Source of the DNA: Flavobacterium sedimenticola
GTDB lineage: Bacteria; Bacteroidota; Bacteroidia; Flavobacteriales; Flavobacteriaceae
Length of the DNA stretch: 64,000 nucleotides
Assembly (NCBI RefSeq): GCF_030053345.1
Contig: NZ_JASGBP010000006.1
Coordinates: 110,885 to 174,884, forward strand
Reading direction: 5' to 3'
Below are positions 45,783 through 55,262 of the stretch, in pieces; within the stretch, counting starts at the first letter, position 1; the number at the start of each line of letters is the position of its first letter. The notes beneath the pieces are model-generated. The model ran no database searches and was not told where the DNA came from. It saw only the letters and a list, made by a program, of their open reading frames with translations. The translations under genes were made by a program, and so were the position numbers.

Positions 45783-45800
45783 CATTTTATCGATAAAATG
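45783..45800. promoter_or_regulatory. 18-bp palindrome upstream of gldK (candidate operator)
   Basis: CATTTTATCGATAAAATG is a perfect palindrome ending 24 bases before the gldK -7 box, so it would overlap the -33 region. Its half-site word ATCGATAAA recurs at about 45749-45757. A regulator binding here would block or aid polymerase. Confidence 0.45.
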
Positions 45801-45824
45801 TTTTTTTAATAACTTTTTAAATTC

Positions 45825-45832
45825 TATTTTTG
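45825..45832 (+). promoter_or_regulatory. Candidate -7 box of gldKLMN
   Basis: TATTTTTG matches TAnnTTTG exactly. It would give a leader of about 120 bases before the gldK ATG. No TTG is seen at N19. Confidence 0.5.
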
Positions 45833-45956
45833 GAAAGTGAAAATTTATATACAAGGCATGCATAATAAAATTTAATATTATTTAATTGCTTTTTTGAAAA
45901 ATAATAAATAGGTTTACGCCCTTAAAAAATAAAACATTCAAATAACCCCAATTTAT

Positions 45957-47372
45957 ATGAAGAAGGTCATTGCATTTGCGTCAGTTTTAGCTTTATTAAC
46001 GAGCTGTGGACGGTCAAGCGACAAAGGTGAACTAGTAGGAGTTAAAGGAAAGAAATGGCATCCGGAGAAACCATTCGGAATGACTTTGATTCCTGGAGGC
46101 GCCTACATCATGGGTAAATCCGATGATGATTTAGCCAACGTTCAAGATGCGCCCACCAAAACAGTTACTGTGAGATCGTTTTATATGGACGAAACTGAAA
46201 TTACTAACAGTGAATACCGTCAGTTCGTAGAGTGGGTTAAAGATTCTACGATTAGAGTTCGTTTGGCTATTTTGGCAGATGAAGTGGGTCAAACCTCAAC
46301 AGGAAAAGGCGGTAAAGGCGGCAAAGCAGGCAGTATCGGTGATTTCGCGTTTAACGATACAGATCCGGCTAAAATGACCCCATACGATAAATATATGTAT
46401 GAGAATTATTACAGTGTTGGGACTGATGATGATCCTTATGCAGGAAGAAGATTGAACAGAAAAGTTAAACTGATTACCGATACCAGCAAATATCCTGATG
46501 AATATTATTCAGAAGTAATGGATACTATGTATCTTCCTGTTGCTGAGTCTTTTAATGGTTTGAGAACCATAGATGTTAAAAAATTAAAATTCAGGTACTC
46601 ATGGATGGACATTCAAGCCGCTGCTAAAGCTAAAGTAGGTAAGAGAAGTTCATTTATCAGAACAGAGCAACAAGAGGTTTATCCGGACACCACAGTATGG
46701 ATTAAAGACTTTGCTTATTCATACAACGAGCCGATGCACAATGACTATTTCTGGCATCAGGCTTACGGAGAGTATCCGGTTGTAGGTGTAACTTGGAAGC
46801 AAGCTAAAGCATTTTGTGCTTGGAGAACCTTGAATAAAAATGCCTATATCAAATCGAAAAAGAAAAAGAACAGACCGGATTTGATTAACTCGTTCCGTTT
46901 GCCTACAGAGGCTGAATGGGAATATGCGGCTCGTGGTGGTCTGGAGTCAGGGACTTATCCTTGGGGTGGTCCATATGCTAAAAACGACAGAGGTTGTTTC
47001 TTGGCTAACTTCAAGCCAAACAGAGGTGATTATGCGGCGGATCAGGCATTGTATACTGTAGAGGCGAAGTCTTACGAGCCAAACGGATACAATTTATATA
47101 ACATGGCCGGTAACGTAGCCGAATGGACAGATTCTGCTTATGATGCAGCAGCTTACGAGTATGTGTCTACCATGAACCCTACGGTACAAGATAACAAAAA
47201 CATGCGTAAAGTAGTTCGCGGAGGCTCATGGAAAGATGTGGCTTACTTTTTACAAGTAGGAACCAGAGATTTTGAATACGCTGATACAGCCCGTAGTTAT
47301 ATCGGGTTCAGAACCGTTCAAGATTATATGGGAACTCAAGTAACAAAAAACGGTAAAGCACCAAGAAAGTAA
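45957..47372 (+). CDS. gldK: Gliding motility lipoprotein GldK (T9SS core)
   Basis: A 471-residue outer-membrane lipoprotein, lipid-anchored at C17 (LLTSCGRSS). The body is a formylglycine-generating-enzyme-like (FGE-sulfatase) domain: FGMTLIPGGAYIMGKSDDD, MDETEITNSEYRQFVEW, VTWKQAKAFCAWR, FRLPTEAEWEYAARGG, YNLYNMAGNVAEW and VVRGGSWKD. With GldN it forms the large periplasmic ring of the type IX secretion system, attached to the outer membrane. First gene of gldKLMN. A Lys/Gly-rich insert (STGKGGKGGKAGS) stands near residue 115. Confidence 0.97.
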   Translation: MKKVIAFASVLALLTSCGRSSDKGELVGVKGKKWHPEKPFGMTLIPGGAYIMGKSDDDLANVQDAPTKTVTVRSFYMDETEITNSEYRQFVEWVKDSTIRVRLAILADEVGQTSTGKGGKGGKAGSIGDFAFNDTDPAKMTPYDKYMYENYYSVGTDDDPYAGRRLNRKVKLITDTSKYPDEYYSEVMDTMYLPVAESFNGLRTIDVKKLKFRYSWMDIQAAAKAKVGKRSSFIRTEQQEVYPDTTVWIKDFAYSYNEPMHNDYFWHQAYGEYPVVGVTWKQAKAFCAWRTLNKNAYIKSKKKKNRPDLINSFRLPTEAEWEYAARGGLESGTYPWGGPYAKNDRGCFLANFKPNRGDYAADQALYTVEAKSYEPNGYNLYNMAGNVAEWTDSAYDAAAYEYVSTMNPTVQDNKNMRKVVRGGSWKDVAYFLQVGTRDFEYADTARSYIGFRTVQDYMGTQVTKNGKAPRK

Positions 47373-47425
47373 TTTCAAACCAACTTAATTATATTTAACT
47401 TAACTAACTAAAAATTTTTATTATT

Positions 47426-48058
47426 ATGGCATTATTAAGCAAAAAAACGATGAATTTCGCTTACGGTATGGGAGCGGCGGTTGTAATTATCGGAGCATTA
47501 TTTAAATTGATGCACTGGCCAGGTGCAAGTCTTATGCTTATTGTTGGATTAGGAACTGAGGCTCTAATCTTTGGTTTGTCAGCTTTTGATCCGGTTGATA
47601 AAGAATTAGATTGGTCATTGGTTTACCCTGAATTGGCAGGTGGTGAAGCCAAACCAAAAGATAAAAAAGAAGATCCAAAAGATGCACAAGGTTTATTGTC
47701 TCAAAAATTGGATAATATGCTTAAAGAAGCAAAAATTGATGGTCAATTAATGGAGAGCTTAGGAAATAGTATTCGTAATTTTGAAGGTGCTGCCAAAGCA
47801 ATTTCTCCAACAGTTGATTCAGTAGCTTCTACAAAAAAATATGCTGAAGAAATGACTAAAGCAGCTTCACAATTAGAAACATTGAATGGTTTGTATCAAG
47901 TACAATTACAAAGTGCTGAAAGAAATGCTCAAATCAACAATGAAGTGGCCGAAAACAATCTTAAATTGAAAGATCAAATGCAGTCATTAACTTCTAACTT
48001 ACAAACATTAAACAATGTTTACGGAGGTATGTTGTCTGCTATGAGTAACAAAGGATAA
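47426..48058 (+). CDS. gldL: Gliding motility protein GldL (T9SS motor subunit)
   Basis: A 210-residue inner-membrane protein with two helices near the N-terminus (about 9-29 and 34-54: YGMGAAVVIIGALFKLMHWPGA, then LMLIVGLGTEALIFGLSAF). A long cytoplasmic helical and coiled-coil tail of the GldL type follows (MLKEAKIDGQLMESLGNSIRNF). Five GldL subunits surround two GldM helices to make the proton-driven rotary motor that powers type IX secretion and gliding. The charged residue within the membrane part belongs to the proton path. It follows gldK by 53 bases. Confidence 0.97.
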   Translation: MALLSKKTMNFAYGMGAAVVIIGALFKLMHWPGASLMLIVGLGTEALIFGLSAFDPVDKELDWSLVYPELAGGEAKPKDKKEDPKDAQGLLSQKLDNMLKEAKIDGQLMESLGNSIRNFEGAAKAISPTVDSVASTKKYAEEMTKAASQLETLNGLYQVQLQSAERNAQINNEVAENNLKLKDQMQSLTSNLQTLNNVYGGMLSAMSNKG

Positions 48059-48107
48059 TTAGTTTTTTGAACTATTTTTATTAACAAAACAATAAACTAA
48101 TTAAGAA

Positions 48108-49658
48108 ATGGCAGGAGGAAAATTAACCCCTAGACAGAAGATGATTAACCTGATGTACTTGGTTTTCATCGCGATGTTAGCATTAAATATGTCCAAAGAA
48201 GTATTGTCTGCTTTTGGTATTTTGAATAATAAAATTGTGGAATCTAACTCTATTGCAGATATCAGAAATGATTCTTCTTTCCAGCAATTAGCTCAAAAAG
48301 CCCAAGATCAGCCGTTACAGTTTGGTGCTAAAAAAGAGAAAGTGCAAAAAATCAGAGCACTTTGTAAAGAATACACCACTTACATTGAAAACTTAAAAAC
48401 GGAGTTCACCAAAGAGTATCCTAAGGACCAAGATGGTAATTTACCTTTCGAAGCAATGGATAAAGGAGATAAAGTTGATGAAAAGTGGTTTGAAGGTGAT
48501 AAACCATCTAAATCAGGGCAAGAGTTCTTAGATAAAATGAAAGACTTTGTAGCTCAGGTGAGACAAATCGGAGGAAGCGCTATTGCTGAATCGGAAATGA
48601 AAAAAATCGAAAAAAGATTTGCTGCTGAGCCTGTAAAATCTAAAAGTGCCGGAACAACTTTGAATTGGTTAGATTATAACTTCAAAGGCTTCCCACTTAT
48701 TGCTACAGTAACTAAGTTATCACAATTACAAGCCGATATTAAAACAACTGAAAGCGATATCATTGCCGGTATGTTCCAAACGGACTTGGTGGCCGCGGCT
48801 TCATTAACGGCTTATCAACCGATTGTGGTGCCGGACAAAACCGCTTTCTTCCAAGGAGAAGCTGTAACCGGTAAAATTATCTTAGGTAAATTCGACCCTA
48901 ACTTAGTGGCTAAGTCTGTTATAGTTAACGGGTCTTCTGTAAAAGCAGAGGCAGGACAAGCTAAGTTCTCTTTCGGCGCCGGAAATGTGGGTGAGCATGA
49001 AATTAACGGATCATTCAACTTTGATGAAAATGGTAAAGTGGTAAGTTTGCCTATAAAAGGAAATTACGTAGTAGTACCTAAGCCAAAGTCAGCTAACATT
49101 TCTGCTGATAAAATGAACGTAGTATATCGTGGTTTAGATAACCCAATGACTATCTCATTTGCCGGTATTTCTGATGATAAAGTGAAAGCAACTGCGACTG
49201 GTTTAAGACCTGCCGGTGCTCCTGGTAAATACAATTTGAATCCTGGTTCAGGTACTGAAGTTACAGTTAGTGTAAGTGCTACATTACCGGATAAATCTAC
49301 AGTGTCTGACAAAAAGGTATTCCGTATTAAAAACATCCCTGCTCCGGCCGGTGCTATCGGTGGAGTAGTTGGAATTCAAAAAGGAGCTAAATCACGTTTA
49401 GAGGTTTCTACGGTTAGTGCAGATCTTCAAGATTTTGTGTACGACTTGAAATATGAAGTAACACGTTTCAGCTTTAAGGTTCCTGGTCAGGCAGCCATCA
49501 TTGTAAACGGAAACAAAGTTAACGCACAATGTAAAGCGGCTTTAGCCAGAGCAGCCAAAGGCGATCAGATTTCTATTTTTGACATTAAAACTAAAATTAT
49601 TGGTGCCTCAAACATCGTTCCGAAAGATGCTGCGCCGGTAATCTATGAAATACAATAA
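48108..49658 (+). CDS. gldM: Gliding motility protein GldM (T9SS motor/shaft)
   Basis: A 516-residue protein with one N-terminal membrane helix (about 11-33, MINLMYLVFIAMLALNMSKEVL), the residue set that sits inside the GldL ring. The rest is periplasmic: a helical first domain (about 40-225) and three beta-rich domains (about 230-515) that form the long dimeric shaft reaching the GldK/GldN ring. The start MAGGKLTPRQKMINLMYLVF is diagnostic of the family. It follows gldL by 49 bases. Confidence 0.97.
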   Translation: MAGGKLTPRQKMINLMYLVFIAMLALNMSKEVLSAFGILNNKIVESNSIADIRNDSSFQQLAQKAQDQPLQFGAKKEKVQKIRALCKEYTTYIENLKTEFTKEYPKDQDGNLPFEAMDKGDKVDEKWFEGDKPSKSGQEFLDKMKDFVAQVRQIGGSAIAESEMKKIEKRFAAEPVKSKSAGTTLNWLDYNFKGFPLIATVTKLSQLQADIKTTESDIIAGMFQTDLVAAASLTAYQPIVVPDKTAFFQGEAVTGKIILGKFDPNLVAKSVIVNGSSVKAEAGQAKFSFGAGNVGEHEINGSFNFDENGKVVSLPIKGNYVVVPKPKSANISADKMNVVYRGLDNPMTISFAGISDDKVKATATGLRPAGAPGKYNLNPGSGTEVTVSVSATLPDKSTVSDKKVFRIKNIPAPAGAIGGVVGIQKGAKSRLEVSTVSADLQDFVYDLKYEVTRFSFKVPGQAAIIVNGNKVNAQCKAALARAAKGDQISIFDIKTKIIGASNIVPKDAAPVIYEIQ

Positions 49659-49707
49659 AATAATTTAAGTTGATAAAAACCTACTTAAATAACTTATATT
49701 ATACAAT

Positions 49708-50622
49708 ATGAAAATTAAAAACCTTTTATCAGTCGTTTTTGCTGTGTCAGTAAGTGTTACTGCTTTTGCTCAGTCAAATTTGTTGAATGCCAAAGTCCCA
49801 AGTGAGATTGGTAAAAAAACACCTGCTCAGTTAATTTCTGACAATGATAAGCCATTACCTTACGGCTATGTTCATGATAGAGATGTATTGATGGGTAAGA
49901 CTATCTGGGAGTTTGTCGATATCGATGAAAGAATTAATTTTCCGTTGTATTATCCTATTGATACTGCATTCGTGGGTAAGGAGAGACGTTCTTTATTCGA
50001 TGTATTGGTGAAGAATATCAAGAATGGTAAGATAACTGAAGTGTACGTGGATGACTATTTTAATACTAAAAAGACATTCAAAGACATGGAAACTTCTTTT
50101 ACTTATATCGATACAACCGATGCCGGTAAAGATGAAATCAACAATTACTATGACGAGTATATGTCAGGTAAAAGAGTTTTAGACCCGCAGTATATCAATA
50201 AAAAAGAATTAGATGCCAGTTACATTTCAGGCTACAAAATCAAAGGCTATTGGTATTTTGACAAACGTCAAGGAGAATTAAAATATCGATTGCTAGCTAT
50301 TTGCCCGGTAACACCGGAAGCAAGAGATGCCGGAAATGAAAACGCTGACGTTATCGATTTGTTCTGGGTGTATTTCCCGGCTGTAAGAGACATATTGCAC
50401 GAAGCAAAAGCTTTTAACGATAAGAACTCTGCGATGCCGATTACGTTTGACCATTTGTTAAATTCCCGTAGGTTTAACGGACAGATTTACAAAGAAGAGA
50501 ATGTATACGGTGACCGTGAAATTCAGCAGTACATGAAGGACAATTCACAAATGCAACTTTTAGAGTCTGAACGTATCAAAGAGAAAATCAGAAGCTTTGA
50601 GTCAGACATGTGGAATTACTAA
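49708..50622 (+). CDS. gldN: Gliding motility protein GldN (T9SS ring component)
   Basis: A 304-residue periplasmic protein with a signal peptide (to about residue 21, TAFAQ). It has the family blocks GYVHDRDVLMGKTIWEFVDIDERINFPLYYP, SGYKIKGYWYFDKRQGELKYRLLAICP and a C-terminal helical segment QMQLLESERIKEKIRSFESDMWNY. It forms the periplasmic ring of the type IX secretion system with GldK and is needed for secretion and gliding. It closes the operon; a strong terminator follows 18 bases after the stop. No gldO duplicate follows it. Confidence 0.96.
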   Translation: MKIKNLLSVVFAVSVSVTAFAQSNLLNAKVPSEIGKKTPAQLISDNDKPLPYGYVHDRDVLMGKTIWEFVDIDERINFPLYYPIDTAFVGKERRSLFDVLVKNIKNGKITEVYVDDYFNTKKTFKDMETSFTYIDTTDAGKDEINNYYDEYMSGKRVLDPQYINKKELDASYISGYKIKGYWYFDKRQGELKYRLLAICPVTPEARDAGNENADVIDLFWVYFPAVRDILHEAKAFNDKNSAMPITFDHLLNSRRFNGQIYKEENVYGDREIQQYMKDNSQMQLLESERIKEKIRSFESDMWNY

Positions 50623-50640
50623 TTCAATTTCAAAATACAC

Positions 50641-50671
50641 AAAAACTCCCACCCAAAAGTGGGAGTTTTTT
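50641..50671 (+). terminator. Intrinsic terminator of gldKLMN
   Basis: AAAAACTCCCAC pairs with GTGGGAGTTTTT around a short CCAAAA loop and runs into a T-run. Confidence 0.93.
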
Positions 50672-50679
50672 AATGCACT

Positions 50680-51729
50680 ATGATAAGGACTGATTATATT
50701 ATTGTTGGTTCGGGACTGGCCGGTATCGCTTTTGCAGAGACATTGTTGCAAAATGATAAATCATTTGTAGTATTCGACAATCACTCTCAAAACGCCACCC
50801 AAATTGCGGGAGGTTTATACAATCCGGTTATTTTAAAACGATTCAGTGAAGTTTGGAATGCCAAATATCAATTAGAATTGGCGGATGTCTTTTACCAAAG
50901 AATAGCTACCAAACTTGGCGTATCAATCGATTTTAAGACCCCTATTTACAGAAAGTTTTTTTCGGCAGAAGAACAAAACAATTGGTTCACAGCTTCCGAC
51001 AAACCCAATTTAGCTCCTTTTTTATCCATAAAGGTTGTGCACAAAAAGTACCAAGCTATTGAAGCCCCTTTCGGATACGGAGAAGTACTGCATACCGGTT
51101 ATGTAGACACCGAAAGTTTGCTCAAGCATTATCATGATTATTTAAAAAAATCGGAGAGATTGTTTGAAGATACTTTTGATTACGCTAAGTTGCAAATAAC
51201 AGAAAATCAAGTGAGCTACGAAAACCTGTCAGCCAATCATATTGTTTTTGCAGAAGGATTTGGGTTACATCAAAACCCGTTTTTTAACTATTTACCGCTC
51301 GATGGTACCAAAGGTGAATTACTGCTGATTAAAGCACCCGATTTGGATATTGATGTTATTGTTAACACCAGTGTATTTATACTTCCTTTAGGGAATGATT
51401 TGTTTAAAGTGGGCGCTACCTATAATTGGGAAGACAAAACCAATACACCTACGGAAGAAGGAAAAAACGAATTGATTGAAAAACTCAAAGAAATCATCAC
51501 CTGTGATTTTGAGATTATAGAGCACTGGGCCGGCGTTCGCCCGACGGTAAAAGACAGAAGACCGTTGTTAGGCACACATCATTTGCACAAATCGATTCAC
51601 ATTCTTAACGGACTCGGAACCCGAGGCGTTATGTTAGCTCCGGCCATGGCGTTGGATTTATTCGATTATATCGAGAAACAAAAGCCTCTTGATAAAACAG
51701 TTGACATCCGTAGATTTCCTATTTCTTAA
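50680..51729 (+). CDS. FAD-dependent oxidoreductase (DAO family)
   Basis: A 349-residue flavoprotein of the D-amino-acid oxidase-like fold. The dinucleotide-binding motif DYIIVGSGLAGIAFAETLL is at residues 5-23, with an IAGGLYNPVILKRF segment near 43 and a C-terminal FAD motif HIL-NGLGTRGVMLAP near 315. The active-site region GVRPTVKDRRPLLG is also typical. The substrate, perhaps an amine or amino acid, cannot be read. It starts 9 bases past the gld terminator, so its promoter must lie within or before that terminator, or some read-through supplies it. It is convergent with the DUF983 gene, overlapping by 11 bases. Confidence 0.88.
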   Translation: MIRTDYIIVGSGLAGIAFAETLLQNDKSFVVFDNHSQNATQIAGGLYNPVILKRFSEVWNAKYQLELADVFYQRIATKLGVSIDFKTPIYRKFFSAEEQNNWFTASDKPNLAPFLSIKVVHKKYQAIEAPFGYGEVLHTGYVDTESLLKHYHDYLKKSERLFEDTFDYAKLQITENQVSYENLSANHIVFAEGFGLHQNPFFNYLPLDGTKGELLLIKAPDLDIDVIVNTSVFILPLGNDLFKVGATYNWEDKTNTPTEEGKNELIEKLKEIITCDFEIIEHWAGVRPTVKDRRPLLGTHHLHKSIHILNGLGTRGVMLAPAMALDLFDYIEKQKPLDKTVDIRRFPIS

Positions 51730-52102
51730 GTGCTCCTTTGTCGTAATGCACAAATATGTTAATGTAAATATTACGCGCTAAACGTGCGGTCACCGGCATC
51801 AAAATGACTAATGCAGTAATAATGGCGGCAAAAGAAGTAATTAAATCCAATCCGATAAATACCTTGGCTATAATAAATGCCGCCACACCAATGGCTACTG
51901 TTAGTGCATAACTCACATACATAGCGCCATAAAAGAAGGAAGGTTCTATTTTATAATGCAGACCACAATGGCTGCATGATTCATGCATGTTGTAAATAGC
52001 TTTAAGATGGTACGGGTTTTTGTCCACATACATGTTTTCTTCATGGCATTTTGGACAACTTCCTGTTAAAATGCTATAGAGTTTGGTTCCTTTTTTTAAC
52101 AT
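51719..52102 (-). CDS. DUF983 zinc-ribbon membrane protein
   Basis: A 127-residue protein starting at the ATG at 52102. A longer frame reaches 52363 but would overlap the divergent ABC-F gene, so it is rejected. Two CxxC pairs (C16/C19 in SCPKC and C43/C46 in SCSHC) form a zinc ribbon; two or three hydrophobic helices follow (about 58-110). This is the DUF983 pattern. Its function is unknown. It has its own -7 box upstream and ends inside the convergent FAD gene. Confidence 0.88.
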   Translation of the reverse strand: MLKKGTKLYSILTGSCPKCHEENMYVDKNPYHLKAIYNMHESCSHCGLHYKIEPSFFYGAMYVSYALTVAIGVAAFIIAKVFIGLDLITSFAAIITALVILMPVTARLARNIYINIFVHYDKGALKK

Positions 52103-52118
52103 TTGCAAAAATTTTATA

Positions 52119-52126
52119 CAAAGGTA
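52119..52126 (-). promoter_or_regulatory. Candidate -7 box of the DUF983 gene
   Basis: On the minus strand TACCTTTG, an exact TAnnTTTG match, lies 16 bases before the start codon. It supports the ATG at 52102. Confidence 0.6.
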
Positions 52127-52169
52127 ATTTTTTACATTCCTTTTAACTGTAACTTTTGTCACATTAATT

Positions 52170-54086
52170 ATGTTAAACATACACAATTTGTCGGTTTCGT
52201 TTGGTGGTACCTTTCTTTTTGAGGAAGTCACATTCCGATTAGGAGCCGGCGATAGAGTGGGCTTAGTAGGCAAAAACGGAGCCGGTAAATCAACCATGCT
52301 CAAAATTTTAGCCGCAGATATCAAACCCGATAGTGGCAGTATAGCGACCGAAAAAGAACTCAAAATTGGTTTCCTACGTCAAGACATCGATTTCGAAAAA
52401 GGCAGAACGGTGCTGGAGGAGGCGTATCAGGCTTTTGAAGAGATAAAGCGCGCTGAACTCAAAATAGATGAAATCAACCATCAGTTGGCTACGCGAACCG
52501 ATTACGAAAGCCAATCCTATTCTGATTTAATAGAACAATTAAGCGACGTCACGCATCATTACGAAATTTTAGGCGGCTATAACTATGTAGGTGAAACGGA
52601 AAAAATTTTGTTGGGTCTCGGATTCAAACGGGAGGATTTCAATAACCAAACGGATACTTTTTCGGGTGGTTGGCGCATGCGTATCGAATTGGCCAAATTG
52701 TTATTACAGTCCAATGACATTCTGTTGCTCGATGAGCCTACCAATCACTTGGATATCGAAAGTATCATTTGGCTCGAAGGGTTTTTGAAGAATTTTCCGG
52801 GTGTTGTGGTTATCGTTTCGCATGATAAAATGTTTTTAGACAATGTTACCAATCGCACTGTAGAAATTTCATTAGGTAAAATTTACGACTTTAATAAACC
52901 TTACACGCAGTATTTGGTACTGCGGGAAGAAATCCGTGAAAAGCAATTAGCGACACAAAAAAACCAACAAAAGAAAATCGAGGAAACCGAAAAACTCATC
53001 GAGAAATTCCGAGCCAAAGCCTCTAAAGCTTCCATGGCGCAATCCTTAATTAAGAAGTTGGACAGGGTAGAGCGCATTGAAGTCGATGAAGATGATAATT
53101 CGGTAATGAGCATCTCTTTTCCGGTATCGCAAACCCCGGGAAGGGTAGTTATTGAAGCGGCGCACGTTACCAAATCCTACGGTGATAAAACCGTCTTAAA
53201 AGATATTTCGCTTTTGGTAGAACGCGGCAGTAAAATTGCCTTTGTAGGGCAAAACGGTCAAGGAAAATCAACGTTGATAAAAGCCATTGTAAACGAATTT
53301 CAATACGATGGTTCCATAAAGCTGGGACACAATGTGCAGTTGGGTTATTTTGCCCAAAATCAGGCCGAATATCTCGACGGAGAAAAAACCTTGCTCGATA
53401 CCATGCTCGAGGCCGCTACCGATACCAACCGAATGAAAGTGCGTGATATGCTTGGTGCTTTTTTGTTTCGTGGCGATGATGTCGAGAAAAAAGTAAAAGT
53501 ACTTTCCGGCGGGGAACGAAACCGCTTAGCCTTATGTAAGTTGTTGCTGCAACCCATCAATGTGTTGTTGATGGATGAGCCCACCAACCACTTAGATATT
53601 AAATCCAAGAACGTACTCAAAGCAGCGCTTCAAAAGTATGAGGGGACCTTATTACTGGTTTCTCACGATCGTGATTTTCTTCAGGGAATGGCCAATATTG
53701 TATACGAATTTAAAGATCAAAAAATTAAAGAATACTTGGGCGACATTAACTTCTTCCTCGAGCAGCGCAATGCTGCCAATATGCGCGAGTTTGAAAAGAA
53801 AGATGTTGTGGCTCCTTCAACTTCAATTTCCAAAAAGGAAAGCAAGAATCTTTCTTATGAAGAACAAAAGAAAAACAAATCACTGCAAAATCGCCTGAGT
53901 AAAATTGAGAGCCAAATCCAACAACTTGAAAAAGAAATTCAGTCCGACGATAAAGCCCTGGCTTCCAACTACGACAAGCATATTGAAGATGCTAATTTCT
54001 TTGCGGCTTATGAAAAGAAAAAGCGAGCACTCGATCAATTGCTGGAAGATTGGGAAGTTGTTCAGGGAGAAATAGACAATTTATAA
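52170..54086 (+). CDS. ABC-F family ATPase (ribosome-associated type)
   Basis: A 638-residue soluble protein with two ABC ATPase domains and no membrane helices. Domain 1: Walker A GKNGAGKST at 34-42, signature FSGGWRMRIELA, Walker B LLLDEPTNHLD. Domain 2: Walker A GQNGQGKST, signature LSGGERNRLALC, Walker B LLMDEPTNHLD. The inter-domain linker (about 235-305) is charged and helical, and the C-terminus is a coiled coil (about 545-638). ABC-F proteins of this kind act on ribosomes to relieve stalls or aid E-site events. It looks like the Uup-type housekeeping group rather than a drug-resistance member, but that is a judgement from the C-terminal coiled coil. Confidence 0.94.
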   Translation: MLNIHNLSVSFGGTFLFEEVTFRLGAGDRVGLVGKNGAGKSTMLKILAADIKPDSGSIATEKELKIGFLRQDIDFEKGRTVLEEAYQAFEEIKRAELKIDEINHQLATRTDYESQSYSDLIEQLSDVTHHYEILGGYNYVGETEKILLGLGFKREDFNNQTDTFSGGWRMRIELAKLLLQSNDILLLDEPTNHLDIESIIWLEGFLKNFPGVVVIVSHDKMFLDNVTNRTVEISLGKIYDFNKPYTQYLVLREEIREKQLATQKNQQKKIEETEKLIEKFRAKASKASMAQSLIKKLDRVERIEVDEDDNSVMSISFPVSQTPGRVVIEAAHVTKSYGDKTVLKDISLLVERGSKIAFVGQNGQGKSTLIKAIVNEFQYDGSIKLGHNVQLGYFAQNQAEYLDGEKTLLDTMLEAATDTNRMKVRDMLGAFLFRGDDVEKKVKVLSGGERNRLALCKLLLQPINVLLMDEPTNHLDIKSKNVLKAALQKYEGTLLLVSHDRDFLQGMANIVYEFKDQKIKEYLGDINFFLEQRNAANMREFEKKDVVAPSTSISKKESKNLSYEEQKKNKSLQNRLSKIESQIQQLEKEIQSDDKALASNYDKHIEDANFFAAYEKKKRALDQLLEDWEVVQGEIDNL

Positions 54087-54104
54087 GCAATGTCTCTTTT
54101 GATT

Positions 54105-55262
54105 TTATGACATTTGTTGTTTAAACGGATGTCGCTGCTGCCAAACCAAGGTAGGTTCTAAATTAGGGAAAATGCGTGGCATCCATCGGTTAATCCACGA
54201 GTTGGTATGGTAAATGAATCCCGACATTATATTTGGTTCGGCGCCTACTGAACTTTTGATTTCCAAAGCGGTTCTTCCGAAGATGATTTTTTCAAAGTGG
54301 TTTTCAATGCCAAATTCGGTCATGTTGTATAACATGTTCAGGTATAGCATTTTATCTTTTTGATAGTGTTCGTCATAGCCTAAGAAGTAAGTTTCCAAAA
54401 CGGTTCCGTTTAGTAAAAGGGAGTGAAATCCGATTAGGTCATTGTTTATAAAATACCCCATTACCCTAAACCGGTCGCCACACTGTTGTTTGAAAACAGA
54501 AAAGTGATTTCGAGCCAGAAAGAACGTATTGAATGGGGCATTTTTGGCCACATGATGATACAATTCATAAATCCGGCTTTCCCAAGAACAAATTTCCTCC
54601 AGCGATAATTCTCGTACCGATAGTCCTTCCGATTTTTTGCGGGCTCTTTTGTATTGGTCCCGGTATTTTTTGGAAAAAGCCGATACATAATCGCCTGAAT
54701 TCTGCCAACTTTTATGAAGTGTAAAAATCATATTGGGCTGGGTATTGAATTCGTAAATGGAACTAAAATGAAACTTTTTTAATTCGGCAGCACAATGTGA
54801 ATAAAAATCTTTAAAGGAAACAATGTGAATCTTGATGTTTTGTTTCTTGAAATAGTCAATTAAAGCGTTTGCCGCTTGATGCAATAGCATGGAAATAGCT
54901 TCAAAGTTCATTTCCTTACAAAAAATATAGCCGTTTTGTCCGGTTATCATATTATTGCCCAAAAATAAAACATGCGAAGCTAAATTTTTAAAGACCAAAT
55001 TTCGAACGGTGGTTTTTAAACATTGATCGCGTTCCCCGAACGATTCTAATTTGTTTAGATTAAGATATTGCGACAAAGCAACCCCGACCAAGAGATTGTC
55101 TTCAAAAATCCCTATAAAAAAACACTGCATGTTGGTAGGTGCCGAGCTTTCAAGAACTTTCAAATAGTGCGTTTGCAGAAACACATTGTCATGAGCTACC
55201 CTGTCCCAATTATCAGGGAGTTGTTGTGTTGACGTATAAATATGAAAAGAATGGTGGCTCAA
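54105..55262 (-). CDS. GNAT-like (FemAB-type) acyltransferase family protein
   Basis: A 385-residue protein with the layout of the double-GNAT acyltransferases (N-terminal LPDNWDRVAHDNVFLQTHYLKVLESSAP; C-terminal MGYFINNDLIGFHSLLLNGTVLETYFLGYDEHYQKDKMLYLNMLYNMTEFGIENHFEKIIFGRTALEIKSSVGAEP). The second block is the usual acyl-acceptor/CoA region of the acetyltransferase_6 type, seen in proteins of peptidoglycan or exopolysaccharide modification. The substrate is unknown. The frame's start is a TTG at 55262, which lies in the T-run of the preceding terminator; the next in-frame ATG would remove 44 residues that look native. Confidence 0.75.
   Translation of the reverse strand: MSHHSFHIYTSTQQLPDNWDRVAHDNVFLQTHYLKVLESSAPTNMQCFFIGIFEDNLLVGVALSQYLNLNKLESFGERDQCLKTTVRNLVFKNLASHVLFLGNNMITGQNGYIFCKEMNFEAISMLLHQAANALIDYFKKQNIKIHIVSFKDFYSHCAAELKKFHFSSIYEFNTQPNMIFTLHKSWQNSGDYVSAFSKKYRDQYKRARKKSEGLSVRELSLEEICSWESRIYELYHHVAKNAPFNTFFLARNHFSVFKQQCGDRFRVMGYFINNDLIGFHSLLLNGTVLETYFLGYDEHYQKDKMLYLNMLYNMTEFGIENHFEKIIFGRTALEIKSSVGAEPNIMSGFIYHTNSWINRWMPRIFPNLEPTLVWQQRHPFKQQMS

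Noticed and set aside
46300..46350. Possible frameshift or low-complexity insertion in gldK (Lys/Gly run)
   Set aside because: The frame continues and all FGE-sulfatase motifs follow in order. A variable loop is the simpler reading.
52103..52363. N-terminal extension of the DUF983 gene to 52363
   Set aside because: It is antisense to the first 190 bases of the ABC-F gene, and a -7 box sits just before the ATG at 52102.
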